A stretch of 64,000 bases of DNA from the NCBI GenBank assembly GCA_035771175.1, contig CM069603.1, positions 20,870,286 through 20,934,285 on the forward strand, given 5' to 3'. A program made the translations under genes and the position numbers. Under the pieces are notes generated by a model. That model did not search any database. It had not been told where the DNA came from and was given only the letters and a program-made list of their open reading frames with translations. Below are positions 1-14,703 of the stretch, piece after piece (the stretch's first letter is position 1; each line of letters starts with the position of its first letter). This DNA is from Paratinospora sagittata. Its lineage: Eukaryota > Streptophyta > Magnoliopsida > Ranunculales > Menispermaceae.

Positions 1-865
1 CACGCCCAAAAAACTTTAGATTGAACAATGTTTTGAATTCAAATCATTTTGTAGTACTCTTGCTCTTTAACCTTCAACTTCAAATTTTATAAAACACTTA
101 TTCTCTGATTTTCAAAAATACAACACGCACGATATTTGCAAGTTAGATTGAGGTTTTCGAAGTGTTTTTCAAGAGAAGAAAGTAATGATTCTTGCCTTTG
201 CAAAAAAGGGCTTCGAATTGAATCAAAATTGCAATCTGTCTTGATGTTCAGCTAGTTCTTCATTTTATCCCTTGTGTGCTAAGATTTGCAGAGGCTATCC
301 ATTGTTTAAAACTCTAAGTATATGAAGTGGTCTCGGTAAGATAACACATCAAAGAGGAACACATCACCTGTTTTGCATCAAGAACACATCAAACAATAGT
401 TTTCGAATTCTACAATGATCAAGCTCGAAGAACGAAGACATATCTCATGTCTAATGCATTAGTTTGATCTCTGGTGTGTAGGGTAACCCCTCGATCAATC
501 TTAGCACTAAAACTCTGAAAATTGCAAAGTCTTCAAAATCACTTTCGATATAGTATTTCATTTTTACTAAAATGTTTTCCGAAAGGTTTTAATCATAATT
601 TTAAAGAGTTTTGAATTATTTAAAAGTGTTTATTCTTATATCAAAGTGTTTTGAGTCAATGAAATGGTTCTTTAGTGTCAAAATATTAATTTTTCAAAAA
701 TAAGGCTATCCAGCAATTGGCACGTCTTAGACTAAAATCTGATATTTCTAACGAGAAAAATGTGGGCACTTCTGCTTGCTCGATTTTTCTATTCCTTCAC
801 AGTTTTGCCAGGTTATCTTAATTGAAATATTCTCTAGTAACACCTAGATGATTCCCATTGTCTCG
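1..865. repeat. Satellite monomer 1 (reference copy, internal motifs)
   Basis: This first copy serves as a guide to the internal layout. Two EcoRI sites (GAATTC at 35-40 and 405-410) lie 370 bp apart, so complete copies should give fragments of about 370 and 495 bp. The 9-mer AACACATCA occurs three times in a 49-bp segment (343-351, 358-366, 383-391). The 12-mer TTTTCAAAAATA occurs at 109-120 and again at 691-702, and AGGCTATCCA occurs near 292-301 and near 703-712. AAGTGTTT also recurs several times. The window edge happens to coincide with the phase chosen, so the array probably continues to the left. No promoter, terminator or gene is evident in the monomer. Confidence 0.9.
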
Positions 866-3800
866 CACGCCCAAAAAACTTTAGATTGAACAATGTTTTG
901 AATTCAAATCATTTTGTAGTACTCTTGCTCTTTAACCTTCAACTTCAAATTTTATAAAACACTTATTCTCTGATTTTCAAAAATACAACACGCACGATAT
1001 TTGCAAGTTAGATTGAGGTTTTCGAAGAGTTTTTCAAGAGAAGAAAGTAATGATTCTTGCCTTTGCAAAAAAGGGCTTCGAATTGAATCAAAATTGCAAT
1101 CTGTCTTGATGTTCAGCTAATTCTTCATTTTATCCCTTGTGTGCTAAGATTTGCAGAGGCTATCCATTGTTTAAAACTCTAAGTATATGAAGTGGTCTCG
1201 GTAAGATAACACATCAAAGAGGAACACATCACCTGTTTTGCATCAAGAACACATCAAACAATAGCTTTCGAATTCTACAATGATCAAGCTCGAAGAACGA
1301 AGACATATCTCATGTCTAATGCATTAGTTTGATCTCTGGTGTGTAGGGTAACCCCTCGATCAATCTTAGCACTAAAACTCTGAAAATTGCAAAGTCTTCA
1401 AAATCACTTTCGATATAGTATTTCATTTTTACAAAAATGTTTTCCGAAAGGTTTTAATCATAATTTTAAAGAGTTTTGAATTATTTAAAAGTGTTTATTC
1501 TTATATCAAAGTGTTTTGAGTCAATGAAATGGTTCTTTAGTGTCAAAATATTAATTTTTCAAAAATAAGGCTATCCAGCAATTGGCACATCTTAGACTAA
1601 AATCTGATATTTCTAACGAGAAAAATGTGGGCACTTCTGCTTGCTCGATTTTTCTATTCCTTCACAGTTTTGCCAGGTTATCTTAATTGAAATATTCTCT
1701 AGTAACACCTAGATGATTCCCATTGTCTCGCACGCCCAAAAAACTTTAGATTGAACAATGTTTTGAATTCAAATCATTTTGTAGTACTCTTGCTCTTTAA
1801 CCTTCAACTTCAAATTTTATAAAACACTTATTCTCTGATTTTCAAAAATACAACACGCACGATATTTGCAAGTTAGATTGAGGTTTTCGAAGAGTTTTTC
1901 AAGAGAAGAAAGTAATGATTCTTGCCTTTGCAAAAAAGGGCTTCGAATTGAATCAAAATTGCAATCTGTCTTGATGTTCAGCTAGTTCTTCATTTTATCC
2001 CTTGTGTGCTAAGATTTGCAGAGGCTATCCATTGTTTAAAACTCTAAGTATATGAAGTGGTCTCGGTAAGATAACACATCAAAGAGGAACACATCACCTG
2101 TTTTGCATCAAGAACACATCAAACAATAGCTTTCGAATTCTACAATGATCAAGCTCGAAGAACGAAGACATATCTCATGTCTAATGCATTAGTTTGATCT
2201 CTGGTGTGTAGGGTAACCCCTCGATCAATCTTAGCACTAAAACTCTGAAAATTGCAAAGTCTTCAAAATCACTTTCGATATAGTATTTCATTTTTACTAA
2301 AATGTTTTCCGAAAGGTTTTAATCATAATTTTAAAGAGTTTTGAATTATTTAAAAGTGTTTATTCTTATATCAAAGTGTTTTGAGTCAATGAAATGGTTC
2401 TTTAGTGTCAAAATATTAATTTTTCAAAAATAAGGCTATCCAGCAATTGGCACGTCTTAGACTAAAATCTGATATTTCTAAAGAGAAAAATGTGGGCACT
2501 TCTGCTTGCTCGATTTTTCTATTCCTTCACCGTTTTGCCAGGTTATCTTAATTGAAATATTCTCTAGTAACACCTAGATGATTCCCATTGTCTCGCACGC
2601 CCAAAAAACTTTAGATTGAACAATGTTTTGAATTCAAATCATTTTGTAGTACTCTTGCTCTTTAACCTTCAACTTCAAATTTTATAAAACACTTATTCTC
2701 TGATTTTCAAAAATACAACACGCACGATATTTGCAAGTTAGATTGAGGTTTTCGAAGAGTTTTTCAAGAGAAGAAAGTAATGATTCTTGCCTTTGAAAAA
2801 AAGGGCTTCGAATTGAATCAAAATTGCAATCTGTCTTGATGTTCAGCTAGTTCTTCATTTGATCCCTTGTGTGCTAAGATTTGCAGAGGCTATCCATTGT
2901 TTAAAACTCTAAGTATATGAAGTGGTCTCGGTAAGATAACACATCAAAGAGGAACACATCACCTGTTTTGCATCAAGAACACATCAGACAATAGCTTTCG
3001 AATTCTACAATGATCAAGCTCGAAGAACGAAGACATATCTCATGTCCAATGGATTAGTTTGATCTCTGGTGTGTAAGGCAACCCCTCGATCAACCTTAGC
3101 ACTAAAACTCTGAAAATTGCAAAGTCTTCAAAATCACTTTCGATATAGTATTTCATTTTTACTAAAATGTTTTCCGAAAGGTTTTAATCATAATTTTAAA
3201 GAGTTTTGAATTATTTAAAAGTGTTTATTCTTATATCAAAGTGTTTTGAGTCAATGAAATGGTTCTTTAGTGTCAAAATATTAATTTTTCAAAAATAAGG
3301 CTATCCAGCAATTGGCACGTCTTAGACTAAAATCTGATATTTCTAACGAGAAAAATGTGGGCACTTCTGCTTGCTCGATTTTTCTATTCCTTCTCCGTTT
3401 TGCCAGGTTATCTTAATTGAAATATTCTCTAGTAACACCTAGATGATTCCTATTGTCTCGCACGCCCAAAAAACTTTAGATTGAACAATGTTTTGAATTC
3501 AAATCATTTTGTAGTACTCTTGCTCTTTAACCTTCAACTTCAAATTTTATAAAACACTTATTCTCTGATTTTCAAAAATACAACCCGCACGATATTTGCA
3601 AGTTAGATTGAGGTTTTCGAAGAGTTTTTCAAGAGAAGAAAGTAATGATTCTTGCCTTTGCAAAAAAGGGCTTCGAATTGAATCAAAATTACAATCTGTC
3701 TTGATGTTCAGCTAGTTCTTCATTTTATCCCTTGTGTGCTAAGATTTGCAGAGGCTATCCATTGTTTAAAACTCTAAGTATATGAAGTGGTCTCGGTAAG

Positions 3801-6055
3801 ATAACACATCAAAGAGGAACACATCACCTATTTTGCATCAAGAACACATCAAACAATAGCTTTCAAATTCTACAATGATCAAGCTCGAAGAACGAAGACA
3901 TATCTCATGTCTAATGCATTAGTTTGATCTCTGGTGTGTAGGGTAACCCCTCGATCAATCTTAGCACTAAAACTCTGAAAATTGCAAAGTCTTCAAAATC
4001 ACTTTCGATATAGTATTTCATTTTTACTAAAATGTTTTCCGAAAGGTTTTAATCATAATTTTCAAGAGTTTTGAATTATTTAAAAGTGTTTATTCTTATA
4101 TCAAAGTGTTTTGAGTCAATGAAATGGTTCTTTAGTGTCAAAATATTAATTTTTCAAAAATAAGGCTATCCAGCAATTGGCACGTCTTAGACTAAAATCT
4201 GATATTTCTAAAGAGAAAAATGTGGGCACTTCTGCTTGCTCGATTTTTCTATTCCTTCACCGTTTTGCCAGGTTATCTTAATTGAAATATTCTCTAGTAA
4301 CACCTAGATGATTCCCATTGTCTCGCACGCCCAAAAAACTTTAGATTGAACAATGTTTTGAATTCAAATCATTTTGTAGTACTCTTGCTCTTTAACCTTC
4401 AACTTCAAATTTTATAAAACACTTATTCTCTGATTTTCAAAAATACAACACGCACGATATTTGCAAGTTAGATTGAGGTTTTCGAAGAGTTTTTCAAGAG
4501 AAGAAAGTAATGATTCTTGCCTTTGAAAAAAAGGGCTTCGAATTGAATCAAAATTGCAATCTGTCTTGATGCTCAGCTAGTTCTTCATTTGATCCCTTGT
4601 GTGCTAAGATTTGCAGAGGCTATCCATTGTTTAAAACTCTAAGTATATGAAGTGGTCTCGGTAAGATAACACATCAAAGAGGAACACATCACCTGTTTTG
4701 CATCAAGAACACATCAGACAATAGCTTTCGAATTCTACAATGATCAAGCTCGAAGAACGAAGACATATCTCATGTCCAATGGATTAGTTTGATCTCTGGT
4801 GTGTAAGGCAACCCCTCGATCAACCTTAGCACTAAAACTCTGAAAATTGCAAAGTCTTCAAAATCACTTTCGATATAGTATTTCATTTTTACTAAAATGT
4901 TTTCCGAAAGGTTTTAATCATAATTTTAAAGAGTTTTGAATTATTTAAAAGTGTTTATTCTTATATCAAAGTGTTTTGAGTCAATGAAATGGTTCTTTAG
5001 CGTCAAAATATTAATTTTTCAAAAATAAGGCTATCCAGCAATTGGCACGTCTTAGACTAAAATCTGATATTTCTAACGAGAAAAATGTGGGCACTTCTGC
5101 TTGCTCGATTTTTCTATTCCTTCACCGTTTTGCCAGGTTATCTTAATTGAAATATTCTCTAGTAACACCTAGATGATTCCCATTGTCTCGCACGCCCAAA
5201 AAACTTTAGATTGAACAATGTTTTGAATTCAAATCATTTTGTAGTACTCTTGCTCTTTAACCTTCAACTTCAAATTTTATAAAACACTTATTCTCTGATT
5301 TTCAAAAATACAACACGCACGATATTTGCAAGTTAGATTGAGGTTTTCGAAGAGTTTTTCAAGAGAAGAAAGTAATGATTCTTGCCTTTGAAAAAAAGGG
5401 CTTCGAATTGAATCAAAATTGCAATCTGTCTTGATGTTCAGCTAGTTCTTCATTTTATCCCTTGTGTGCTAAGATTTGCAGAGGCTATCCATTGATTAAA
5501 ACTCTAAGTATATGAAGTGGTCTCGGTAAGATAACACATCAAAGAGGAACACATCACCTGTTTTGCATCAAGAACACATCAGACAATAGCTTTCGAATTC
5601 TACAATGATCAAGCTCGAAGAACGAAGACATATCTCATGTCTAATGCATTAGTTTGATCTCTGGTGTGTAGGGTAACCCCTCGATCAATCTTAGCACTAA
5701 AACTCTGAAAATTGCAAAGTCTTCAAAATCACTTTCGATATAGTATTTCATTTTTACTAAAATGTTTTCCGAAAGGTTTTAATCATAATTTTAAAGAGTT
5801 TTGAATTATTTAAAAGTGTTTATTCTTATATCAAAGTGTTTTGAGTCAATGAAATGGTTCTTTAGTGTCAAAATATTAATTTTTCAAAAATAAGGCTATC
5901 CAGCAATTGGCACGTCTTAGACTAAAATCTGATATTTCTAACGAGAAAAATGTGGGCACTTCTGCTTGCTCGATTTTTCTATTCCTTCACCGTTTTGCCA
6001 GGTTATCTTAATTGAAATATTCTCTAGTAACACCTAGATGATTCCCATTGTCTCG

Positions 6056-9000
6056 CACGCCCAAAAAACTTTAGATTGAACAATGTTTTGAATTCAAATC
6101 ATTTTGTAGTACTCTTGCTCTTTAACCTTCAACTTCAAATTTTATAAAACACTTATTCTCTTATTTTCAAAAATACAACACGCACGATATTTGCAAGTTA
6201 GATTGAGGTTTTCGAAGAGTTTTTCAAGAGAAGAAAGTAATGATTCTTGCCTTTGAAAAAAAGGGCTTCGAATTGAATCAAAATTGCAATCTGTCTTGAT
6301 GTTCAGCTAGTTCTTCATTTTATCCCTTGTGTGCTAAGATTTGCAGAGGCTATCCATTGTTTAAAACTCTAAGTATATGAAGTGGTCTCGGTAAGATAAC
6401 ACATCAAAGAGGAACACATCACCTGTTTTGCACCAAGAACACATCAGACAATAGCTTTCGAATTCTACAATGATCAAGCTCGAAGAACGAAGACATATCT
6501 CATGTCCAATGGATTAGTTTGATCTGTGGTGTGTAAGGCAACCCCTCGATCAACCATAGCACTAAAACTCTGAAAATTGCAAAGTCTTCAAAATCACTTT
6601 CGATATAGTATTTCGTTTTTACTAAAATGTTTTCCGAAAGGTTTTAATCATAATTTTAAAGAGTTTTGAATTATTTAAAAGTGTTTATTCTTATATCAAA
6701 GTGTTTTGAGTCAATGAAATGGTTCTTTAGTGTCAAAATATTAATTTTTCAAAAATAAGGCTATCCAGCAATTGGCACGTCTTAGACTAAAATCTGATAT
6801 TCCTAACGAGAAAAATGTGGGCACTTCTGCTTGCTCGATTTTTCTATTCCTTCACCGTTTTGCCAGGTTATCTTAATTGAAATATTCTCTAGTAACACCT
6901 AGACGATTCCCATTGTCTCGCACGCCCAAAAAACTTTAGATTGAACAATGTTTTGAATTCAAATCATTTTGTAGTACTCTTGCTCTTTAACCTTCAACTT
7001 CAAATTTTATAAAACACTTATTCTCTGATTTTCAAAAATACAACACGCACGATATTTGCAAGTTAGATTGAGGTCTTCGAAGTGTTTTTCAAGAGAAAAA
7101 GTAATGATTCTTGCCTTTGCAAAAAAGGGCTTCGAATTGAATCAAAATTGCAATCTGTCTTGATGTTCAGCTAGTTCTTCATTTTATCCCTTGTGTGCTA
7201 AGATTTGCAGAGGCTATCCATTGTTTAAAACTCTAAGTATATGAAGTGGTCTCGGTAAGATAACACATCAAAGAGGAACACATCACCTGTTTTGCATCAA
7301 GAACACATCAAACAATAGCTTTCGAATTCTACAATCATCAAGCTCGAAGAACGAAGACATATCTCATGTCTAATGCATTAGTTAGATCTCTGGTGTGTAG
7401 GGTAACCCCTCGATCAATCTTAGCACTAAAACTCTGAAAATTGCAAAGTCTTCAAAATCACTTTCGATATAGTATTTCATTTTTACTAAAATGTTTTCCG
7501 AAAGGTTTTAATCATAATTTTAAAGAGTTTTGAATTATTTAAAAGTGTTTATTCTTATATCAAAGTGTTTTGAGTCAATGAAATGGTTCTTTAGTGTCAA
7601 AATATTAATTTTTCAAAAATAAGGCTATCCAGCAATTGGCACGTCTTAGACTAAAATCTGATATTTCTAACGAGAAAAATGTGGGCACTTCTGCTTGCTC
7701 GATTTTTCTATTCCTTCACCGTTTTGCCAGGTTATCTTAATTGAAATATTCTCTAGTAACACCTAGATGATTCCCATTGTCTCGCACGCCCAAAAAACTT
7801 TAGATTGAACAATGTTTTGAATTCAAATCATTTTGTAGTACTCTTGCTCTTTAACCTTCAACTTCAAATTTTATAAAACACTTATTCTCTGATTTTCAAA
7901 AATACAACACGCACGATATTTGCAAGTTAGATTGAGGTTTTCGAAGAGTTTTTCAAGAGAAGAAAGTAATGATTCTTGCCTTTGAAAAAAAGGGCTTCGA
8001 ATTGAATCAAAATTGCAATCTGTCTTGATGTTCAGCTAGTTCTTCATTTGATCCCTTGTGTGCTAAGATTTGCAGAGGCTATCCATTGTTTAAAACTCTA
8101 AGTATATGAAGTGGTCTCGGTAAGATAACACATCAAAGAGGAACACATCACCTGTTTTGCATCAAGAACACATCAGACAATAGCTTTCGAATTCTACAAT
8201 GATCAAGCTCGAAGAACGAAGACATATCTCATGTCCAATGGATTAGTTTGATCTCTGGTGTGTAAGGCAACCCCTCGATCAACCATAGCACTAAAACTCT
8301 GAAAATTGCAAAGTCTTCAAAATCACTTTCGATATAGTATTTCGTTTTTACTAAAATGTTTTCCGAAAGGTTTTAATCATAATTTTAAAGAGTTTTGAAT
8401 TATTTAAAAGTGTTTATTCTTATATCAAAGTGTTTTGAGTCAATGAAATGGTTCTTTAGTGTCAAAATATTAATTTTTCAAAAATAAGGCTATCCAGCAA
8501 TTGGCACGTCTTAGACTAAAATCTGATATTCCTAACGAGAAAAATGTGGGCACTTCTGCTTGCTCGATTTTTCTATTCCTTCACCGTTTTGCCAGGTTAT
8601 CTTAATTGAAATATTCTCTAGTAACACCTAGATGATTCCCATTGTCTCGCACGCCCAAAAAACTTTAGATTGAACAATGTTTTGAATTCAAATCATTTTG
8701 TAGTACTCTTGCTCTTTAACCTTCAACTTCAAATTTTATAAAACACTTATTCTCTGATTTTCAAAAATACAACACGCACGATATTTGCAAGTTAGATTGA
8801 GGTCTTCGAAGTGTTTTTCAAGAGAAAAAGTAATGATTCTTGCCTTTGCAAAAAAGGGCTTCGAATTGAATCAAAATTGCAATCTGTCTTGATGTTCAGC
8901 TAGTTCTTCATTTTATCCCTTGTGTGCTAAGATTTGCAGAGGCTATCCATTGTTTAAAACTCTAAGTATATGAAGTGGTCTCGGTAAGATAACACATCAA

Positions 9001-9513
9001 AGAGGAACACATCACCTGTTTTGCATCAAGAACACATCAAACAATAGCTTTCGAATTCTACAATCATCAAGCTCGAAGAACGAAGACATATCTCATGTCT
9101 AATGCATTAGTTAGATCTCTGGTGTGTAGGGTAACCCCTCGATCAATCTTAGCACTAAAACTCTGAAAATTGCAAAGTCTTCAAAATCACTTTCGATATA
9201 GTATTTCATTTTTACAAAAATGTTTTCCGAAAGGTTTTAATCATAATTTTAAAGAGTTTTGAATTATTTAAAAGTGTTTATTCTTATATCAAAGTGTTTT
9301 GAGTCAATGAAATGGTTCTTTAGTGTCAAAATATTAATTTTTCAAAAATAAGGCTATCCAGCAATTGGCACGTCTTAGACTAAAATCTGATATTTTTAAC
9401 GAGAAAAATGTGGGCACTTCTGCTTGCTCGATTTTTCTATTCCTTCACAGTTTTGCCAGGTTATCTTAATTGAAATATTCTCTAGTAACACCTAGATGAT
9501 TCCCATTGTCTCG
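6056..9513. repeat. Dimeric higher-order repeat (monomers 8-9 and 10-11)
   Basis: Monomers 8 and 10 share TCCAATGGATTAG, AACCATAGC, TTTCGTTTTTAC and a GATATTCC change. Monomers 9 and 11 share GGTCTTCGAAGTG, the shortened AGAGAAAAAGTAATG (which makes both 864 bp), CAATCATCAAG and GTTAGATCTC. Such sets of private changes recurring two monomers apart show that a two-monomer block of about 1.73 kb was duplicated. The second copy then diverged slightly; for instance monomer 11 has TTTTTACAAAA and CACAGTT where monomer 9 has TTTTTACTAAA and CACCGTT. That monomer 11 tail resembles other copies and may be a recombination seam. Confidence 0.85.
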
Positions 9514-12500
9514 CACGCCCAAAAAACTTTAGATTGAACAATGTTTTGAATTCAAATCATTTTGTAGTACTCTTGCTCTTTAACCTTCAACTTCAAATTT
9601 TATAAAACACTTATTCTCTGATTTTCAAAAATACAACACGCACGATATTTGCAAGTTAGATTGAGGTTTTCGAAGAGTTTTTCAAGAGAAGAAAGTAATG
9701 ATTCTTGCCTTTGCAAAAAAGGGCTTCGAATTGAATCAAAATTGCAATCTGTCTTGATGTTCAGCTAGTTCTTCATTTTATCCCTTGTGTGCTAAGATTT
9801 GCAGAGGCTATCCATTGTTTAAAACTCTAAGTATATGAAGTGGTCTCGGTAAGATAACACATCAAAGAGGAACACATCACCTGTTTTGCATCAAGAACAC
9901 ATCAAACAATAGCTTTCGAATTCTACAATGATCAAGCTCGAAGAACGAAGACATATCTCATGTCTAATGCATTAGTTTGATCTCTGGTGTGTAGGGTAAC
10001 CCCTCGATCAATCTTAGCACTAAAACTCTGAAAATTGCAAAGTCTTCAAAATCACTTTCGATATAGTATTTCATTTTTACTAAAATGTTTTTCGAAAGGT
10101 TTTAATCATAATTTTAAAGAGTTTTGAATTATTTAAAAGTGTTTATTCTTATATCAAAGTGTTTTGAGTCAATGAAATGGTTCTTTAGTGTCAAAATATT
10201 AATTTTTCAAAAATAAGGCTATCCAGCAATTGGCACGTCTTAGACTAAAATCTGATATTTCTAAAGAGAAAAATGTGGGCACTTCTGCTTGCTCGATTTT
10301 TCTATTCCTTCACCGTTTTGCCAGGTTATCTTAATTGAAATATTCTCTAGTAACACCTAGATGATTCCCATTGTCTCGCACGCCCAAAAAACTTTAGATT
10401 GAACAATGTTTTGAATTCAAATCATTTTGTAGTACTCTTGCTCTTTAACCTTCAACTTCAAATTTTATAAAACACTTATTCTCTGATTTTCAAAAATACA
10501 ACACGCACGATATTTGCAAGTTAGATTGAGGTTTTCGAAGAGTTTTTCAAGAGAAGAAAGTAATGATTCTTGCCTTTGAAAAAAAGGGCTTCGAATTGAA
10601 TCAAAATTGCAATCTGTCTTGATGTTCAGCTAGTTCTTCATTTGATCCCTTGTGTGCTAAGATTTGCAGAGGCTATCCATTGTTTAAAACTCTAAGTATA
10701 TGAAGTGGTCTCGGTAAGATAACACATCAAAGAGGAACACATCACCTGTTTTGCATCAAGAACACATCAGACAATAGCTTTCGAATTCTACAATGATCAA
10801 CCTCGAAGAACGAAGACATATCTCATGTCCAATGGATTAGTTTGATCTCTGGTGTGTAAGGCAACCCCTCGATCAACCTTAGCACTAAAACTCTGAAAAT
10901 TGCAAAGTCTTCAAAATCACTTTCGATATAGTATTTCATTTTTACTAAAATGTTTTCCGAAAGGTTTTAATCATAATTTTAAAGAGTTTTGAATTATTTA
11001 AAAGTGTTTATTCTTATATCAAAGTGTTTTGAGTCAATGAAATGGTTCTTTAGTGTAAAAATATTAATTTTTCAAAAATAAGGCTATCCAGCATTTGGCA
11101 CGTCTTAGACTAAAATCTGATATTTCTAACGAGAAAAATGTGGGCACTTCTGCTTGCTCGATTTTTCTATTCCTTCACCGTTTTGCCAGGTTATCTTAAT
11201 TGAAATATTCTCTAGTAACACCTAGATGATTCCCATTGTCTCGCACGCCCAAAAAACTTTAGATTGAACAATGTTTTGAATTCAAATCATTTTGTAGTAC
11301 TCTTGCTCTTTAACCTTCAACTTCAAATTTTATAAAACACTTATTCTCTGATTTTCAAAAATACAACACGCACGATATTTGCAAGTTAGATTGAGGTTTT
11401 CGAAGAGTTTTTCAAGAGAAGAAAGTAATGATTCTTGCCTTTGCAAAAAAAGGCTTCGAATTGAATCAAAATTGCAATCTGTCTTGATGTTCAGCTAGTT
11501 CTTCATTTTATCCCTTGTGTGCTAAGATTTGCAGAGGCTATCCATTGTTTAAAACTCTAAGTATATGAAGTGGTCTCGGTAAGATAACACATCAAAGAGG
11601 AACACATCACCTGTTTTGCATCAAGAACACATCAAACAATAGCTTTCGAATTCTACAATGATCAAGCTCGAAGAACGAAGACATATCTCATGTCTAATGC
11701 ATTAGTTTGATCTCTGGTGTGTAAGGCAACCCCTCGATCAACCTTAGCACTAAAACTCTGAAAATTGCAAAGTCTTCAAAATCACTTTCGATATAGTATT
11801 TAATTTTTACAAAAATGTTTTCCGAAAGGTTTTAATCATAAATTTAAAGAGTTTTGAATTATTTAAAAGTGTTTATTCTTATATCAAAGTGTTTTGACTC
11901 AATGAAATGGTTCGTTAGTGTCAAAATATTAATTTTTCAAAAATAAGGCTATCCAGCAATTGGCACGTCTTAGACTAAAATCTGATATTTCTAACGAGAA
12001 AAATGTGGGCACTTCTGCTTGCTCGATTTTTCTATTCCTTCACCGTTTTGCCAGGTTATCTTAATTGAAATATTCTCTAGTAACACCTAGATGATTCCCA
12101 TTGTCTCGCACGCCCAAAAAATTTTAGATTGAACAATGTTTTGAATTCAAATCATTTTGTAGTACTCTTGCTCTTTAACCTTCAACTTCAAATTTTATAA
12201 AACACTTATTCTCTGATTTTCAAAAATACAACACGCACGATATTTGCAAGTTAGATTGAGGTTTTCGAAGAGTTTTTCAAGAGAAGAAAGTAATGATTCT
12301 TGCCTTTGAAAAAAAGGGCTTCGAATTGAATCAAAATTGCAATCTTTCTTGATGTTCAGCTAGTTCTTCATTTTATCCCTTGTGTGCTAAGATTTGCAGA
12401 GGCTATCCATTGTTTAAAACTCTAAGTATATGAAGTGGTCTCGGTAAGATAACACATCAGAGAGGAACACATCACCTGTTTTGCATCAAGAACACATCAA

Positions 12501-14703
12501 ACAATAGCTTTCGAATTCTACAATGATCAAGCTCGAAGGACGAAGACATATCTCATGTCTAATGCATTAGTTTGGTCTCTGGTGTGTAGGGTAACCCCTC
12601 GATCAATCTTAGCACTAAAACTCTGAAAATTGCAAAGTCTTCAAAATCACTTTCGATATAGTATTTCATCTTTACAAAAATGTTTTCCGAAAGGTTTTAA
12701 TCATAATTTTAATGAGTTTTGAATTATTTAAAAGTGTTTATTCTTATATCAAAGTGTTTTGAGTCAATGAAATGGTTCTTTAGTGTCAAAATATTAATTT
12801 TTCAAAAATAAGGCTATCCAGCAATTGGCACGACTTAGACTAAAATCTGATATTTCTAACGAGAAAAATGTGGGCACTTCTGCTTGGTCGATTTTTCTAT
12901 TCCTTCACAGTTTTGCCAGGTTATCTGAATTGAAATATTCTCTAGTAACACCTACATGATTCCCATTGTCTCGCACGCCCAAAAAACTTTAGATTGAACA
13001 ATGTTTTGAATTCAAATCATTTTGTAGTACTCTTGCTCTTTAACCTTCAACTTCAAATTTTATAAAACACTCATTCTCTGATTTTCAAAAATTCAACACG
13101 CACGATATTTGCAAGTTAGATTGAGGTTTTCGAAGAGTTTTTCAAGAGAAGAAAGTAATGATTCTTGCCTTTGCAAAAAAAGGCTTCGAATTGAATCAAA
13201 ATTGCAATCTGTCTTGATGTTCAGCTAGTTCTTCATTTTATCCCTTGTGTGCTAAGATTTGCAGAGGCTATCCATTGTTTAAAACTCTAAGTATATGAAG
13301 TGGTCTCGGTAAGATAACACATCAAAGAGGAACACATCACCTGTTTTGCATCAAGAACACATCAAACAATAGCTTTCGAATTCTACAATGATCAAGCTCG
13401 AAGAACGAAGACATATCTCATGTCTAATGCATTAGTTTGATCTCTGGTGTGTAAGGCAACCCCTCGATCAACCTTAGCACTAAAACTCTGAAAATTGCAA
13501 AGTCTTCAAAATCACTTTCGATATAGTATTTCATTTTTACAAAAATGTTTTCCGAAAGGTTTTAATCATAATTTTAAAGAGTTTTGAATTATTTAAAAGT
13601 GTTTATTCTTATATCAAAGTGTTTTGAGTCAATGAAATGGTTCGTTAGTGTCAAAATATTAATTTTTCAAAAATAAGGCTATCCAGCAATTGGCACGTCT
13701 TAGACTAAAATCTGATATTTCTAACGAGAAAAATGTGGGCACTTCTGCTTGCTCGATTTTTCTATTCCTTCACCGTTTTGCCAGGTTATCTTAATTGAAA
13801 TATTCTCTAGTAACACCTAGATGATTCCCATTGTCTCGCACGCCCAAAAAATTTTAGATTGAACAATGTTTTGAATTCAAATCATTTTGTAGTACTCTTG
13901 CTCTTTAACCTTCAACTTCAAATTTTATAAAACACTCATTCTCTGATTTTCAAAAATTCAACACGCACGATATTTGCAAGTTAGATTGAGGTTTTCGAAG
14001 AGTTTTTCAAGAGAAGAAAGTAATGATTCTTGCCTTTGCAAAAAAAGGCTTCGAATTGAATCAAAATTGCAATCTGTCTTGATGTTCAGCTAGTTCTTCA
14101 TTTTATCCCTTGTGTGCTAAGATTTGCAGAGGCTATCCATTGTTTAAAACTCTAAGTATATGAAGTGGTCTCGGTAAGATAACACATCAAAGAGGAACAC
14201 ATCACCTGTTTTGCATCAAGAACACATCAAACAATAGCTTTCGAATTCTACAATGATCAAGCTCGAAGAACGAAGACATATCTCATGTCTAATGCATTAG
14301 TTTGATCTCTGGTGTGTAAGGCAACCCCTCGATCAACCTTAGCACTAAAACTCTGAAAATTGCAAAGTCTTCAAAATCACTTTCGATATAGTATTTCATT
14401 TTTACAAAAATGTTTTCCGAAAGGTTTTAATCATAATTTTAAAGAGTTTTGAATTATTTAAAAGTGTTTATTCTTATATCAAAGTGTTTTGAGTCAATGA
14501 AATGGTTCGTTAGTGTCAAAATATTAATTTTTCAAAAATAAGGCTATCCAGCAATTGGCACGTCTTAGACTAAAATCTGATATTTCTAACGAGAAAAATG
14601 TGGGCACTTCTGCTTGCTCGATTTTTCTATTCCTTCACCGTTTTGCCAGGTTATCATAATTGAAATATTCTCTAGTAACACCTAGATGATTCCCATTGTC
14701 TCG

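Noticed and set aside
1..865. Canonical CENP-B box or telomere repeat in the monomer
   Set aside because: No match to the CENP-B box consensus and no run of TTTAGGG or its complement was seen.
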